Below, one piece after another: positions 49,252-59,467 of a stretch of DNA of 64,000 nucleotides. The first letter of the stretch is position 1; each line of letters begins with the position of its first letter. This DNA comes from Lacinutrix neustonica (GTDB lineage Bacteria; Bacteroidota; Bacteroidia; Flavobacteriales; Flavobacteriaceae), in assembly GCF_026625145.1 (NCBI RefSeq), contig NZ_CP113088.1, positions 124,001-188,000 of the forward strand, read 5' to 3'. The notes under the pieces were generated by a model. That model was given only the letters and a program-made list of their open reading frames with translations, was not told the origin of the DNA and searched no databases. The translations under genes and the position numbers were made by a program.

Positions 49252-52182
49252 ATGACTTCAACAATTAACACGTCTCAACTTTTACAACTTCAAAAAACAC
49301 TTGAAGGCACATTGCATTTTGATGATTTAATGCGGACCGTGTATGCGACTGATGCTTCTGTATATAGTATGTTGCCTTTGGCAGTCGCCTATCCTAAGTC
49401 AAAGTTAGATATTAAGAAGTTAATTGCGTTTGCAAAAGAAAACAACACGTCCTTAATTCCTAGAACAGCAGGGACTTCTTTGGCTGGGCAATGTGTTGGA
49501 AGGGGTATTATTGTTGATGTATCTAAACATTTTACTAAAATCTTAAACATCAACGAAACACAAAAAACAGTGACGGTACAACCTGGTGTGGTGCGTGATG
49601 AACTCAATAATTATCTAAAACCTTTTGGGTTGTTTTTTGGCCCCAACACCTCAACTTCAAATCGATGCATGATTGGAGGTATGGTGGGTAATAATTCGTC
49701 CGGAACAACGTCCATAAAATATGGAGTGACTCGGGACAAAGTTAATGCGTTACAAACGCTTTTAAGTGATGGGAGTGACGTGCTGTTTTCTGCTCTAACT
49801 TTAGAGGAACTTCAAAAAAAAATAGAATTAAACACTTTAGAAGGAGCTATTTATAAAACCATTATTGATGAATTATCTTCGACAACCATTCAAAATAATA
49901 TAAAAAATGAGTTTCCTAGATCTGAAATACATAGAAGAAATACTGGGTATGCGGTAGATGCGCTTTTAAGCACTGCTGTTTTTTCAACATCAACTGAAGC
50001 TTTTAACCTTTGTAAATTGCTCACGGGAAGCGAAGGAACGCTAGCGTTTACTACAGAAATCACACTTCAATTAGACGACTTGCCACGAGAAAAAAGACTG
50101 ATGATTGCTGCTCATTTTGAAAGTATTGAACAGTGTTTAAAAGCAGTAGCACCGGTAATGGTGCATGATTTGTATAATTGTGAAATGATGGATAAAACCA
50201 TCTTAGACTGTACGAAGCAGAACATACAGCAACATAATAACCGTCAGTTTATTTCCGGGGATCCACAAGCCATTTTAATGCTAGAGATAAAATCGCATAC
50301 CATAGACGGTTTAAAAGAGCAAACCCAAGCTTTGTTAAGCACTTTAGAAGCTTTAGATTTAAGTTATGCGAATGTCGTATTAGAAGGAGATCACATAGAC
50401 AGCGCTAATGAATTGCGTAAAGCGGGTTTGGGTCTATTAGGTAATATTATAGGTGATAAAAAAGCTGTCGCTTGTATTGAAGATACCGCCGTGGCTTTAC
50501 CCGATTTAGCAAATTACATTTCTGAATTTACCGCATTAATGAAAGCGTATAAACAGGAGGCTGTTTATTATGCACATGCGGGTGCTGGTGAATTGCATTT
50601 AAGACCCATCTTAGATTTAAAGCAAAAAGGTGACGTGGTTTTGTTTAGAAAAATAACGGAAGACGTCGCGGCCCTAGTGAAAAAATATAAAGGCTCTTTT
50701 AGTGGTGAGCATGGCGATGGTATAGTAAGGGGAGAATTTATTCCTTTTATGATTGGTGAAGAAAATTACCAACTCTTAAAACGAATAAAATCAAGTTTTG
50801 ATCCTCAAAACCTCTTGAATCCAGGAAAAATTGTAGATGCGTTTCCTATGGATCAGAATCTCCGTTATGAAGCAGACAGAGCAGAACCCGAGATAAAAAC
50901 AATACTAGATTTTTCTGCCTCTCAAGGCATATTGCGGGAAGCAGAAAAATGTAATGGTTCCGGCGATTGTAGAAAGTTGCCGGAATTTGGTGGTACTATG
51001 TGTCCAAGTTATCGCGCGACTCGTAACGAAAAGGATTCGACGCGAGCCGGAGCAAATGCGCTTAGGGCATTTTTAACAACGTCCACCAAAACCAATAAAT
51101 TTGATCATAAAGAACTTAAAACGGTTTTCGATTTATGTTTAAGTTGTAAAGCTTGTGCTACAGAATGTCCTAGTAGTGTTGATGTCGCGGCATTAAAAGC
51201 TGAATTTCAATACCAGTATCAAAAAGCCAATGGGACGACATTAAGAACAAAACTCTTTGCCCATAATAATAAATGGAATGCATTAGGAAGTCAATTTTAT
51301 AGCTTTTCAAATTTTATGTTTTCTAATGGGGTTACATCTTCAATAATTAAAACAATATTCGGAATTGCTAAACAGAGACGTTTACCATTAATTTCAAATC
51401 AAAGTTTAAGTAAGGCATTTAAAAACCTAGAAAAAAAGACTAATACAAAACGCTTTATAAAAACGGTATATTTGTTTAATGATGAATTCACAAATTATTT
51501 AGACACCTCCATTGGGATGGATGCTATTGCCTTACTACACGCATTAAATTACGATGTAAAACTGATTGATAATTTTGAATCTGGTCGTGCCTTTCTGTCT
51601 AAAGGCTTCTTGGAACAAGCCAAAAAAGTGGCCAATGGTAATGTTAAACTATTTAAGGATGTGATCTCTAAGGAGACCCCTTTAATAGGGATTGAGCCTT
51701 CAGCAATATTAACCTTCAAAGATGAGTATCTCAAATTAGCCCAGGATCAAGTCGCTGCAAAGTCGATTGCTGAACATACCTTTTTAATAGAGGAATTCCT
51801 AAGCGGTGAAATAGCTATTGGGAATATCACACCCTCTCAATTTACTGGAGACACTAAAACTATAAAATTCCATGGCCATTGCCATCAAAAAGCATTAGGC
51901 AATCAAATACACAGCTTTCATTTATTAAATCTCCCTAAGAATTTCAAAGTCACGATAATACCTAGCGGTTGCTGTGGTATGGCAGGAAGTTTTGGTTACG
52001 AAAAAGAGCATTATAAAGTGAGTATGCAAGTGGGGGAGCAAACGCTTTTTCCTGCAGTGAGAAAAGCGTCAAAAACCACTATTATTGCTGCTAATGGGAC
52101 GAGTTGTAGACATCAGATTAGAGATGGAACATCTCGTGAGGCATTACATCCTGTTAGTGTCCTTCGTCAAGCACTTATATAA
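49252..52182 (+). CDS. FAD/iron-sulphur oxidoreductase, YdiJ-like (D-2-hydroxyacid dehydrogenase)
   Basis: A 976-residue fusion. The first half is an FAD-binding D-lactate/D-2-hydroxyglutarate-type dehydrogenase: LIPRTAGTSLAGQ, TIQPGV-like VTVQPGVVRDELN, FGPNTSTSNRCMIGGMVGNNSSG and GEHGDGIVRGEF. A ferredoxin motif (FDLCLSCKACATECPSSVD) and a CCG-type Cys-rich domain (GHCHQKALG, SGCCGMAGSFGYEKEHY) follow. It oxidises a D-2-hydroxyacid and passes electrons onward; the exact substrate is unknown. Frame intact, ATG at 49252. No close operon partner. Confidence 0.9.
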   Translation: MTSTINTSQLLQLQKTLEGTLHFDDLMRTVYATDASVYSMLPLAVAYPKSKLDIKKLIAFAKENNTSLIPRTAGTSLAGQCVGRGIIVDVSKHFTKILNINETQKTVTVQPGVVRDELNNYLKPFGLFFGPNTSTSNRCMIGGMVGNNSSGTTSIKYGVTRDKVNALQTLLSDGSDVLFSALTLEELQKKIELNTLEGAIYKTIIDELSSTTIQNNIKNEFPRSEIHRRNTGYAVDALLSTAVFSTSTEAFNLCKLLTGSEGTLAFTTEITLQLDDLPREKRLMIAAHFESIEQCLKAVAPVMVHDLYNCEMMDKTILDCTKQNIQQHNNRQFISGDPQAILMLEIKSHTIDGLKEQTQALLSTLEALDLSYANVVLEGDHIDSANELRKAGLGLLGNIIGDKKAVACIEDTAVALPDLANYISEFTALMKAYKQEAVYYAHAGAGELHLRPILDLKQKGDVVLFRKITEDVAALVKKYKGSFSGEHGDGIVRGEFIPFMIGEENYQLLKRIKSSFDPQNLLNPGKIVDAFPMDQNLRYEADRAEPEIKTILDFSASQGILREAEKCNGSGDCRKLPEFGGTMCPSYRATRNEKDSTRAGANALRAFLTTSTKTNKFDHKELKTVFDLCLSCKACATECPSSVDVAALKAEFQYQYQKANGTTLRTKLFAHNNKWNALGSQFYSFSNFMFSNGVTSSIIKTIFGIAKQRRLPLISNQSLSKAFKNLEKKTNTKRFIKTVYLFNDEFTNYLDTSIGMDAIALLHALNYDVKLIDNFESGRAFLSKGFLEQAKKVANGNVKLFKDVISKETPLIGIEPSAILTFKDEYLKLAQDQVAAKSIAEHTFLIEEFLSGEIAIGNITPSQFTGDTKTIKFHGHCHQKALGNQIHSFHLLNLPKNFKVTIIPSGCCGMAGSFGYEKEHYKVSMQVGEQTLFPAVRKASKTTIIAANGTSCRHQIRDGTSREALHPVSVLRQALI

Positions 52183-52261
52183 ATAAGTTATAAAAGTCTT
52201 TTTCTCACTCGGTGCTATAGCATGTTTCAGTTGTTTTTTTTTATCTTTAGTAAAAAAACAG

Positions 52262-52639
52262 ATGATGCTCTATTTAAATATTTTAATTAAAATAATCATA
52301 GCACTTAGTATTCTTAATGTATGGTTATTGCGCTATAAACAATCATCGCCTTATCGAGGAGGAAGTGCAGAAACTATGAAAGAAGAATTTACAGCCTATG
52401 GTTTACCTGAATGGGTATTGAAAGTTGTAGGTACTTTAAAGGTTTTACTATCTCTAGTATTATTAATTTCAATATTTTATAGGAGTATTGAAGACTTTGC
52501 TGCAGGAGGTATTGCTATTTTAATGCTAGGTGCTATAGGGATGCATTTAAAAATAGGAGATTCCCTAAAAAAAACTATGCCTGCGTTTATCTTTCTAGTC
52601 TTATCTCTTGTTATCATCTCGGATTTAAATAAGTCGTAA
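52262..52639 (+). CDS. DoxX-like four-helix membrane protein
   Basis: A 125-residue protein with four membrane helices. The pattern (YRGGSAETMKEEFTAYGLPEWVLKVVGTLKVLLSLVLL) fits DoxX-like proteins (YGLP...VG.LK). It is convergent with, and overlaps, a related gene on the opposite strand. Two ATG codons begin it (52262, 52265). Role unknown. Confidence 0.78.
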   Translation: MMLYLNILIKIIIALSILNVWLLRYKQSSPYRGGSAETMKEEFTAYGLPEWVLKVVGTLKVLLSLVLLISIFYRSIEDFAAGGIAILMLGAIGMHLKIGDSLKKTMPAFIFLVLSLVIISDLNKS

Positions 52640-52972
52640 AAAAACATAAAATAAATATCCATTAATAAGTATAAATACGAATGAGGGTATGGCCTGTAAA
52701 AAGCTGTCTTTTATTTTTAGTCTTACACCAAAACCTAAAACCATTAATACGGCTAGTCCTCCCGAAGCAAAAAGACCAATCCATGAATGAAATAAGCCTA
52801 GTACTAATCCTGTAGCGCCAATAATTTGTAGCATACCAGTAAGTTGTCTTTGTTTTTTTGTAAGCCCAAAACGTTTGAATTCACTAATCATGAGATTGGT
52901 TCGCAAGCAATTGTACCCATAATAGGCAAATGCAAAACTGGTAAATAGTAAGATGATTTTAAAGACTATCAA
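52625..52972 (-). CDS. DoxX-like four-helix membrane protein
   Basis: A 115-residue protein with four membrane helices: EFKRFGLTKKQRQLTGMLQIIGATGLVLGL is the typical DoxX-like region. It is paralogous to the convergent neighbour and its stop region overlaps it by 15 bases. Role unknown. Confidence 0.8.
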   Translation of the reverse strand: MIVFKIILLFTSFAFAYYGYNCLRTNLMISEFKRFGLTKKQRQLTGMLQIIGATGLVLGLFHSWIGLFASGGLAVLMVLGFGVRLKIKDSFLQAIPSFVFILINGYLFYVFLRLI

Positions 52973-53035
52973 ATAGTAGTGTGTTTGATATAAATATACG
53001 CTATTGTTGGGGTTTTAGTGACTAAATACTAAAGA

Positions 53036-53884
53036 TTATTGCCGTTTAACCGCTTTAGGATTAAAAATAGTGATTGCCGAAATTAAATCCTGGATGTCCA
53101 TCGTTTTAATATCTTCATCTGCAAAAAAAGCGGAACGTTTATCGGTATTGTAATTGTATATTTTCCAACGCTTAAATTGGTATTCCAATGCGGTAAAATT
53201 TTCTACCCAGTCACCAGAGTTTAAATAGATCGTTTCGCCTTTTTTGTTCTTTTTTACAATCATTTTTGGTTGATGGATGTGACCACAAACCACATAATCA
53301 TATCCCTTTTCAATAGCCAAGTCTGTTGCAACCTCCTCAAAATCACTAATGTATTTTATGGCTCTTTTGACACTGTTCTTTATTTTTTTAGAAAGTGAAT
53401 ACCGTTCTTTTCCCATCTTAACTAAGATCCAGTTTATAAGGCGATTGAAAAGAATTAGTAGGTCGTAGCCATAACCCCCTAATTTGGCTAACCATTTTGC
53501 ATTTTGAATAGAAGCATCAAAAACATCCCCATGGAAAAACCAGGCTCTTTTACCATCTAAATGCATAATCTTTTTATCGACAATAGAAATATTACCAATT
53601 TTGGTACCGCTAAATTTCCGCAGCATTTCGTCGTGATTTCCAGTAATATATATAACGTCTACACCATCTGCAGCAAAATCCATTATTTTCTTGATGACCT
53701 GTAAATGCGATTTTGGAAAGTAACGTTTACTAAACTGCGAGATATCTATAATATCGCCATTAAGAATGAGCGTCTTAGGATTAATACTATTCAAATAAGT
53801 AAGCAATTGCTTAGCATGACAGCCGTAGGTTCCAAGATGAACATCTGAGATTACTGCTACTTCTACTTTTCGTTTTAGGTTCAA
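53036..53884 (-). CDS. LpxH-like calcineurin-family phosphatase
   Basis: A 282-residue metallophosphoesterase: VISDVHLGTYG (Asp, His), LNGDIIDI (Asp), ITGNHDE (Asn, His), FFHGDVFD and CGHIHQP, the motif order of LpxH/UDP-2,3-diacylglucosamine pyrophosphatase relatives. It would cleave UDP-diacylglucosamine in lipid A synthesis, but the longer form in Bacteroidota may act on other substrates. Confidence 0.85.
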   Translation of the reverse strand: MNLKRKVEVAVISDVHLGTYGCHAKQLLTYLNSINPKTLILNGDIIDISQFSKRYFPKSHLQVIKKIMDFAADGVDVIYITGNHDEMLRKFSGTKIGNISIVDKKIMHLDGKRAWFFHGDVFDASIQNAKWLAKLGGYGYDLLILFNRLINWILVKMGKERYSLSKKIKNSVKRAIKYISDFEEVATDLAIEKGYDYVVCGHIHQPKMIVKKNKKGETIYLNSGDWVENFTALEYQFKRWKIYNYNTDKRSAFFADEDIKTMDIQDLISAITIFNPKAVKRQ

Positions 53885-54012
53885 AAAAGGATGTATTTAA
53901 TTCTATACAAATTAAATGATGTGGTATTAACTAAAGGTGAAGCTAAAATTATTAAAGTAATAGGTTTAAGTTAACTAACTATTATTAGAATGATTACAAT
54001 GTTAACAGCGTA

Positions 54013-54870
54013 TTATTCAGTCACCGAAAATGTAGTTAAATTCTGAATGTTTGTTGAAGATCCTGAAGCAGGAATGGTCAAGGTTTGACCTGCAGCCTCT
54101 AATGCGGCAATGGCGGTGGCACTTATTTGATACTTTATTTCTGAGGAAGCCTGAACCAACCCAATGGTGTCAGCAAAATAATTGGTAGATATGAGTATGT
54201 CCTGAGGCTCTAAAAGAGTAATGGTTATAGGAAAACCTCCAACGGAAATAGTAGTTGATACAGAAAGGTTAAGTGCTAATTGAGATGCAGTCACCGTATT
54301 ATATATCGCGTCATTAAGCATGAGGTTGTCAAAGTTACCCCGCGCTGTGGTCGATAATAAATAGGTAATTGTAACCGGTAACCCATTAAAATCTTGAGAA
54401 ATGGTATTGGTAGTTGTTGATAACACGGTATTATTTTCGGCGGAGGCATCAAAGAGAACGAGATTATTTAATGCAATTTCAAAGTTGAAAAGAGAGGCGA
54501 TTTCTTCGGGTAATGAAAAGCTGCCATTTAATGCTAAACTACTATTTGATCGTGTCAAAGTTCCGGAAGACAAGATGCCACACAGTATACCATTGGCGGG
54601 CATACCTTCATTCACCTCCAGCATAAAAGTAGTTCCATTTTGAGACACCACATACAAACTATCACTACTTATAGTGGTTTCCATATTTAAAGTCGTAGTA
54701 TTTGATACCTCATAATTCCGGAAATCGTTTACAGTGCTGGGAAAATAATTACCTTCAACGCTAGATTCACTAGAGGTGTTATTACCGACATCCACGCCTT
54801 CGTTTGAACAAGATAGCATTAAAGCCGTTGAAATACAAAGGAATATAATTTTTATGTTGTATGTCATCAT
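54013..54870 (-). CDS. Secreted lipoprotein, unknown function
   Basis: A 285-residue lipoprotein (ALMLSCSNEG, Cys21). The mature part is Ser/Thr/Asn-rich with strands and no known motif, starting with a GNYFPSTVNDFRNYEV segment (a polypeptide-binding or DUF-like start). The start is one of two adjacent ATG. It may be a surface-exposed protein; function unknown. Divergent from chorismate synthase. Confidence 0.75.
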   Translation of the reverse strand: MMTYNIKIIFLCISTALMLSCSNEGVDVGNNTSSESSVEGNYFPSTVNDFRNYEVSNTTTLNMETTISSDSLYVVSQNGTTFMLEVNEGMPANGILCGILSSGTLTRSNSSLALNGSFSLPEEIASLFNFEIALNNLVLFDASAENNTVLSTTTNTISQDFNGLPVTITYLLSTTARGNFDNLMLNDAIYNTVTASQLALNLSVSTTISVGGFPITITLLEPQDILISTNYFADTIGLVQASSEIKYQISATAIAALEAAGQTLTIPASGSSTNIQNLTTFSVTE

Positions 54871-54981
54871 TTTGAATTTAAAGACGTTAAATTAAAGATT
54901 TTAAACTTAAAATTAGAAAATGGAAGTACAATTTTTCTTTTTCTGCAATAACGTTTACATTAGCATACTAAATACAGGTAT

Positions 54982-56043
54982 ATGGCTGGAAATTCATTTG
55001 GAAAATTTTTTAATCTCACAACATTTGGAGAATCTCATGGTGTTGCCATTGGTGGTGTGATTGATGGATGCCCACCCAATATTTCACTTGATTTTGAGGC
55101 CATTCAACAAGAAATGAACAGGCGTAAGCCTGGGCAGTCTGCCATTGTTACACAACGAAAAGAACCGAGACGAAGTTAAATTTTTATCTGGTATTTTTGA
55201 AGGTAAAACGACAGGAACGCCTATTGGTTTTATTATTGAAAATGCCAATCAGAAATCACAGGATTATTCGCATATAAAGGATTCGTATCGACCAAGTCAC
55301 GCCGATTATGTTTACGATAAAAAATATGGACATCGTGACTATCGAGGCGGCGGCCGAAGTTCGGCTCGTGAAACAGCAAGTCGGGTCGTGGCAGGTGCAA
55401 TAGCAAAGCAAGTTTTAAAAGGCATAAAAATAAATGCCTTTACCTCTTCGGTAGGTGATATTTTTATTGACAAACCCTATCAGGACTTAGATTTTTCAAA
55501 AATAGAATCAAATGATATTCGTTGTCCGAGATACAGCGACTGCAGAAAAGATGATTGCAAAGGTTAAAGACATTCGAAAAGCAGGTGATACTATAGGCGG
55601 AACAATTACCTGTGTTATTCAAAACGTACCTGTTGGTTTAGGTGAACCTGTTTTTGATAAATTGCATGCTGATTTGGGTAAAGCCATGTTGTCAATAAAT
55701 GCGGTTAAAGGATTTGAATATGGTAGCGGATTTTGTGGAGCAAAAATGAAAGGAAGTGAACATAACGATGCTTTTAATTCTGATGGAACTACAAAAACGA
55801 ACTTTTCTCGGAGGGATACAAGGCGGTATAAGTAATGGCATGGACATTTACTTCCGAGTCGCCTTTAAACCAGTAGCGACATTGATTCAAAAATACGAAA
55901 CCATAGACAAAGCGGGAAAAACCGTTGAAATGCAAGGAAAAGGTCGTCATGATCCTTGCGTATTACCAAGAGCTGTGCCTATCGTTGAAGCCATGGCAGC
56001 CTTAGTGATTGCCGATTTTTGGTTACTGAATAAACTATATTAA
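54982..56043 (+). CDS. aroC: Chorismate synthase
   Basis: An enzyme of about 354 residues converting EPSP to chorismate in aromatic amino-acid synthesis with FMN. It begins [19 protein letters not shown]; further parts are [49 protein letters not shown] and [18 protein letters not shown]. Breaks at 55165-55169, 55526-55530 and 55806-55811 are all repaired by CCGG. An essential biosynthetic gene with three breaks is strong evidence that the breaks are not real. Confidence 0.95.
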
Positions 56044-56127
56044 GCATTAGAGTACGAGTAGATTTCTAAGTGAATGGACTGATTTAGAACTGTTTATGTT
56101 GTGATTTAAATGCTTATTTAATAATAC

Positions 56128-56682
56128 ATGACCAAAATTAAAATATTAACTACAAGAACATCATTAAGATTGATTGAGGTATATGATTTAGAGGCAATCC
56201 ATAATTTACATGTTTTTCCTGAAACGGATAAATATAATGCATTAGGGATTCCGCAAAATATTAAAGAAACCAAATCAATCATTGAACCGTGGATTGAAGC
56301 GCACCGAGTAAATGAAATAAAAAATTTCACTTTTAAAATTAAAACCCACGTGAACGAGGAGTTTATTGGATTATTTGGTCTAAAAGTTGGAAATAAAAAA
56401 TATAACAGAGCTGAAGTTTGGTATAAAATCCATCCTGATTATTGGAGTCAAGGCTATGCAACAGAAGCCCTAAAAGCAGTGATCAATTTCGGATTCGATA
56501 CCCTTAAATTACATAGAATAGAAGCTGGATGTGCCGTAGATAACGTCGGGTCGTTTAAAGTTATGGAAAAAGCAGGCATGATTAGGGAGGGTCGCGGTAG
56601 GCAGGTACTACCTTTAAAATCAGGTTGGTCGGATAATTACGAATATGCCATGCTGGAAACTGACAAAAGAGAAAGAGACTAA
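56128..56682 (+). CDS. GNAT acetyltransferase, RimJ/RimL-like
   Basis: A 184-residue N-acetyltransferase: LTTRTSLRLIEVYDLEAIHNL, AEVWYKIHPDYWSQGYATEAL (acetyl-CoA loop, Q/RxxGxA/G-like) and VDNVGSFKVMEKAGM, typical of RimJ/RimL-type acetylases that modify protein N-termini or small amines. The substrate is unknown. Unrelated to its neighbours. Confidence 0.88.
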   Translation: MTKIKILTTRTSLRLIEVYDLEAIHNLHVFPETDKYNALGIPQNIKETKSIIEPWIEAHRVNEIKNFTFKIKTHVNEEFIGLFGLKVGNKKYNRAEVWYKIHPDYWSQGYATEALKAVINFGFDTLKLHRIEAGCAVDNVGSFKVMEKAGMIREGRGRQVLPLKSGWSDNYEYAMLETDKRERD

Positions 56683-56738
56683 GTGTAAAACTTTGAATAA
56701 TAGGTTTATATAAAAAAAATAATTAACAAACAATAAGA

Positions 56739-56756
56739 TTTCCACCTTCGTGGAAA
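56739..56756. repeat. Short palindromic repeat TTTCCAC-N4-GTGGAAA, copy 2
   Basis: Same layout as at 29983-30000 (AATAAGA before it, loop CTTC). It ends 16 bases upstream of the symporter ATG, where a leader or binding site may be. Confidence 0.65.
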
Positions 56757-56772
56757 AGACAAAAGAGACTAC

Positions 56773-58099
56773 ATGAAAAAACTAGCACTACATTGGAAAA
56801 TTATTATAGGCATGGTCTTAGGTATCCTTTTCGGGTTCTTAATGAATTCTGTAAGTGGCGGAAAAGGTTTTGTTACCGACTGGATTGCTCCCTTCGGAAC
56901 GATCTTTATCAACCTTCTAAAACTCATAGCTGTACCATTAATTTTAGCCTCTTTAATTAAAGGGATCTCCGATTTAAAAGACATTTCCAAAATAAAAAAA
57001 ATGGGGCTACGCACCATCCTGATATATGTGGGAACAACTTTGATAGCTATTATTATAGGGCTTTCAATTGTTAATGTAGTTAAGCCTGGAGCGGGAATGC
57101 CACAGGATACTATAGAAAAAATAAAATTAAAATATGAGAATGATGCAGGAGTTAGCGATAAGCTAATGAAAGCTTCTGAACAAAAAGACGCTGGACCTTT
57201 GCAGGCTTTGGTCGATATTTTCCCTAGTAATATTTTTCAATCGTTAGGTGATGCTAGCATGCTTCAGGTTATATTCTTTGCTTTATTTGTTGGTATTTGT
57301 TTGTTGTTAATCCCGGAGAAGAAAGCAAAACCATTAATCGATTTTTTCGATTCACTCAATGAGGTGGTCATGAAGATGGTAGATCTCATTATGCTTTTTG
57401 CTCCTTATGCCGTATTTGCATTAATGGCTAATGTTATAATTGCTTTCGATGACACCGAAATTCTATTAAAGTTATTAAACTATGCGTTCTGTGTAGTAGC
57501 AGGTTTAGCCTTAATGATTGGTTTTTATCTTATATTAATAAAAGTATATACCAAAAAATCACCACTTTGGTTTTTAAAGGAAATAAGTCCAGCACAATTA
57601 TTAGCGTTTTCAACAAGTTCGAGTGCCGCTACTTTACCAGTTACCATGGAACGTGTAGAAGAGCATTTAGGTGTTGACAAGGAAGTCTCCTGGTTTTGTT
57701 TTACCTGTAGGAGCAACCGTGAATATGGATGGAACGAGTTTGTATCAAGGTATTGCAGCCGTATTTATCATGCAAGTGATTTGGCCGGAAGGGTTAACTT
57801 TTACGAATCAATTGGTAATTATAGCCACGGCCTTATTAGCATCCATAGGAAGTGCTGCAGTGCCAAGTGCGGGGATGGTTATGCTGGTTATTGTATTAGA
57901 ATCTATTGGTTTTCCGGCCGAATTACTTCCAATTGGATTGGCCTTGATTTTTGCCGTAGATAGACCATTAGACATGTGTAGAACAGTAGTTAACGTTACT
58001 GGTGATGCTACCGTATCTATGATGGTGGCAAAATCATTAGATAAATTGCATGATCCAAAACCAAAAGAATGGGATGATAATTATGAAGCAGTAAAATAA
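56773..58099 (+). CDS. Dicarboxylate/amino-acid:cation symporter (SDF family)
   Basis: A carrier of about 442 residues with eight membrane helices and two re-entrant loops: AFSTSSSAATLP, PVGATVNMDGTSLYQ, GSAAVPSAGMVML and DRPLDMCRTVVNVTGDA, the substrate- and sodium-binding motifs of GltP/DctA. It imports a dicarboxylate or acidic amino acid with cations. The frame breaks at 57689-57693 (CCTGG); CCGG gives VSGFVLPVGATVNM. The C-terminus ends YEAVK. Confidence 0.9.
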
Positions 58100-58301
58100 T
58101 TTCAGAAAACAGAATATTCTTTTTAAATTTATAAAAAGGAATCCAAACCATAACTATAAATGTTCCTTAAGGAAAATTCAAATGGCTTGTCCGGGCAGGC
58201 AGCGTTTTCTAATTCGTTTTACATAATGGCCAATGGCTATATGGGAATCGAATTCTAGGCATGTGTCGGTAAGTAATCGTATTTTTTTAGACCACAGTAC
58301 T

Positions 58302-59129
58302 ATGTCAAGAATCATGTGTAACAGTAACTCGGTTTCAGCTCAATGGTTACACGACCATTTAGAAGCAGAAAACATTCTAGTTTTCGATGCCAGTATGCCT
58401 AAAGTTACGGCGGACAAGAGTGATGGAAGGGACGTGCAAATTCCTTACACACAATTTTTCGATATTAAAAATAAATTTAGTGATACAGAAGCTCCGTTTC
58501 CCAATACCATTCCATCTGAAAAACAATTTCAAGAGGAAGCAAGAAAATTGGGTGTTAATAAGGACAGTTTTATTATCGCTTACGACGATTTAGGCCTGTA
58601 TTCAAGTGCGCGCGTCTCGGTGGCTATTTAAAACATTTGGGCACGATAATGTCGCCATTTTAGATGGTGGTTTACCGAATGGATTAATCAAGGCTATAAA
58701 ACAGAATCGAAACAAGCAAATAACAAACCCACTGGAAATTTTGAAGCCCAATATAAGGCAAAACATGTGGTGTATATTGACGATTTAGAGTCCATTGGTA
58801 AGGACCCACAATTTAAAATCATCGATGCACGCTCAATGGAACGGTTTAATGGTGTGGTTGCAGAGCCAAGAGCCGGATTACGAAGTGGAAAGATACCAAA
58901 TTCAATAAATTTACCCTATACTCAGGTCCTTTACTGGTGGAATGTTAAAAACTGAAGCAGCATTGAAATTAATTTTTAAAGAGGTAGTAAAAGACAATCA
59001 ACACTTGGTGTTTTCTTGTGGCTCGGAATAACAGCTTCTGTATTAAGTTTAGCAGCAACGATTGCGGGGTACAAGAACAGCGTTTACGATGGCTCATGGT
59101 CAGAATATGGCACCTTAAAAATAACCTAA
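58302..59129 (+). CDS. 3-mercaptopyruvate-type sulfurtransferase (two rhodanese domains)
   Basis: A sulfurtransferase of about 278 residues. The inactive N-terminal rhodanese reads NILVFDASMPKV, YDDLGLYSSARV and VAILDGGLPEW; the active C-terminal one reads KIIDARSMERFNGVVAEPR, SGKIPNSINLPY and FSCGSGITASVLSLAA, where CGSGIT matches the mercaptopyruvate-type loop. Four breaks (58615, 58675, 58934, 59023) are all repaired by CCGG; with them fixed the gene ends at 59129. Sulfur trafficking fits the thiol theme of the region. Confidence 0.9.
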
Positions 59130-59131
59130 TT

Positions 59132-59467
59132 ATGGAAACACCTAAAGAATGGACTAAAGAGGAACTACTGGCTTACATTTTGCTTTATGTAGCCAATTCA
59201 GATCTTCAAGAAAGTAATGGTGAAAAGGATTTCATCATGTCTAAAGTCAATAGAGAAATCTTTGCAGATGTTCATGCAGAATTTGATAATGATAATGATT
59301 ATCAATGTCTTCAAAAAATAATTCAAGGGGTTGAATCTCATGATTATTTTAAAAATGATTATGCCGAGTTATTTACAGATATTAAATTAATGTTATACGC
59401 CGATGGGGAAGCCGATGAGATGGAAGAAACGACTTTTATGTATTTGCGTAAAATTTTAAAGAAATAA
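59132..59467 (+). CDS. Small TerB-like helical protein
   Basis: A 111-residue helical protein: KEELLAYILLYVANSDLQESNGEKDFIMSKV and IKLMLYADGEADEMEETTFMYL resemble TerB-type acidic helical domains that can bind calcium. ATG 59132 lies two bases after the sulfurtransferase stop, so they are probably one transcript. Role unknown. Confidence 0.75.
   Translation: METPKEWTKEELLAYILLYVANSDLQESNGEKDFIMSKVNREIFADVHAEFDNDNDYQCLQKIIQGVESHDYFKNDYAELFTDIKLMLYADGEADEMEETTFMYLRKILKK

Noticed and set aside
58183-58200. GTCCGGGCAGGCAG-like stretch as a repeat or attachment site
   Set aside because: Only a fragment of a familiar intergenic motif with no second full copy seen in this window.
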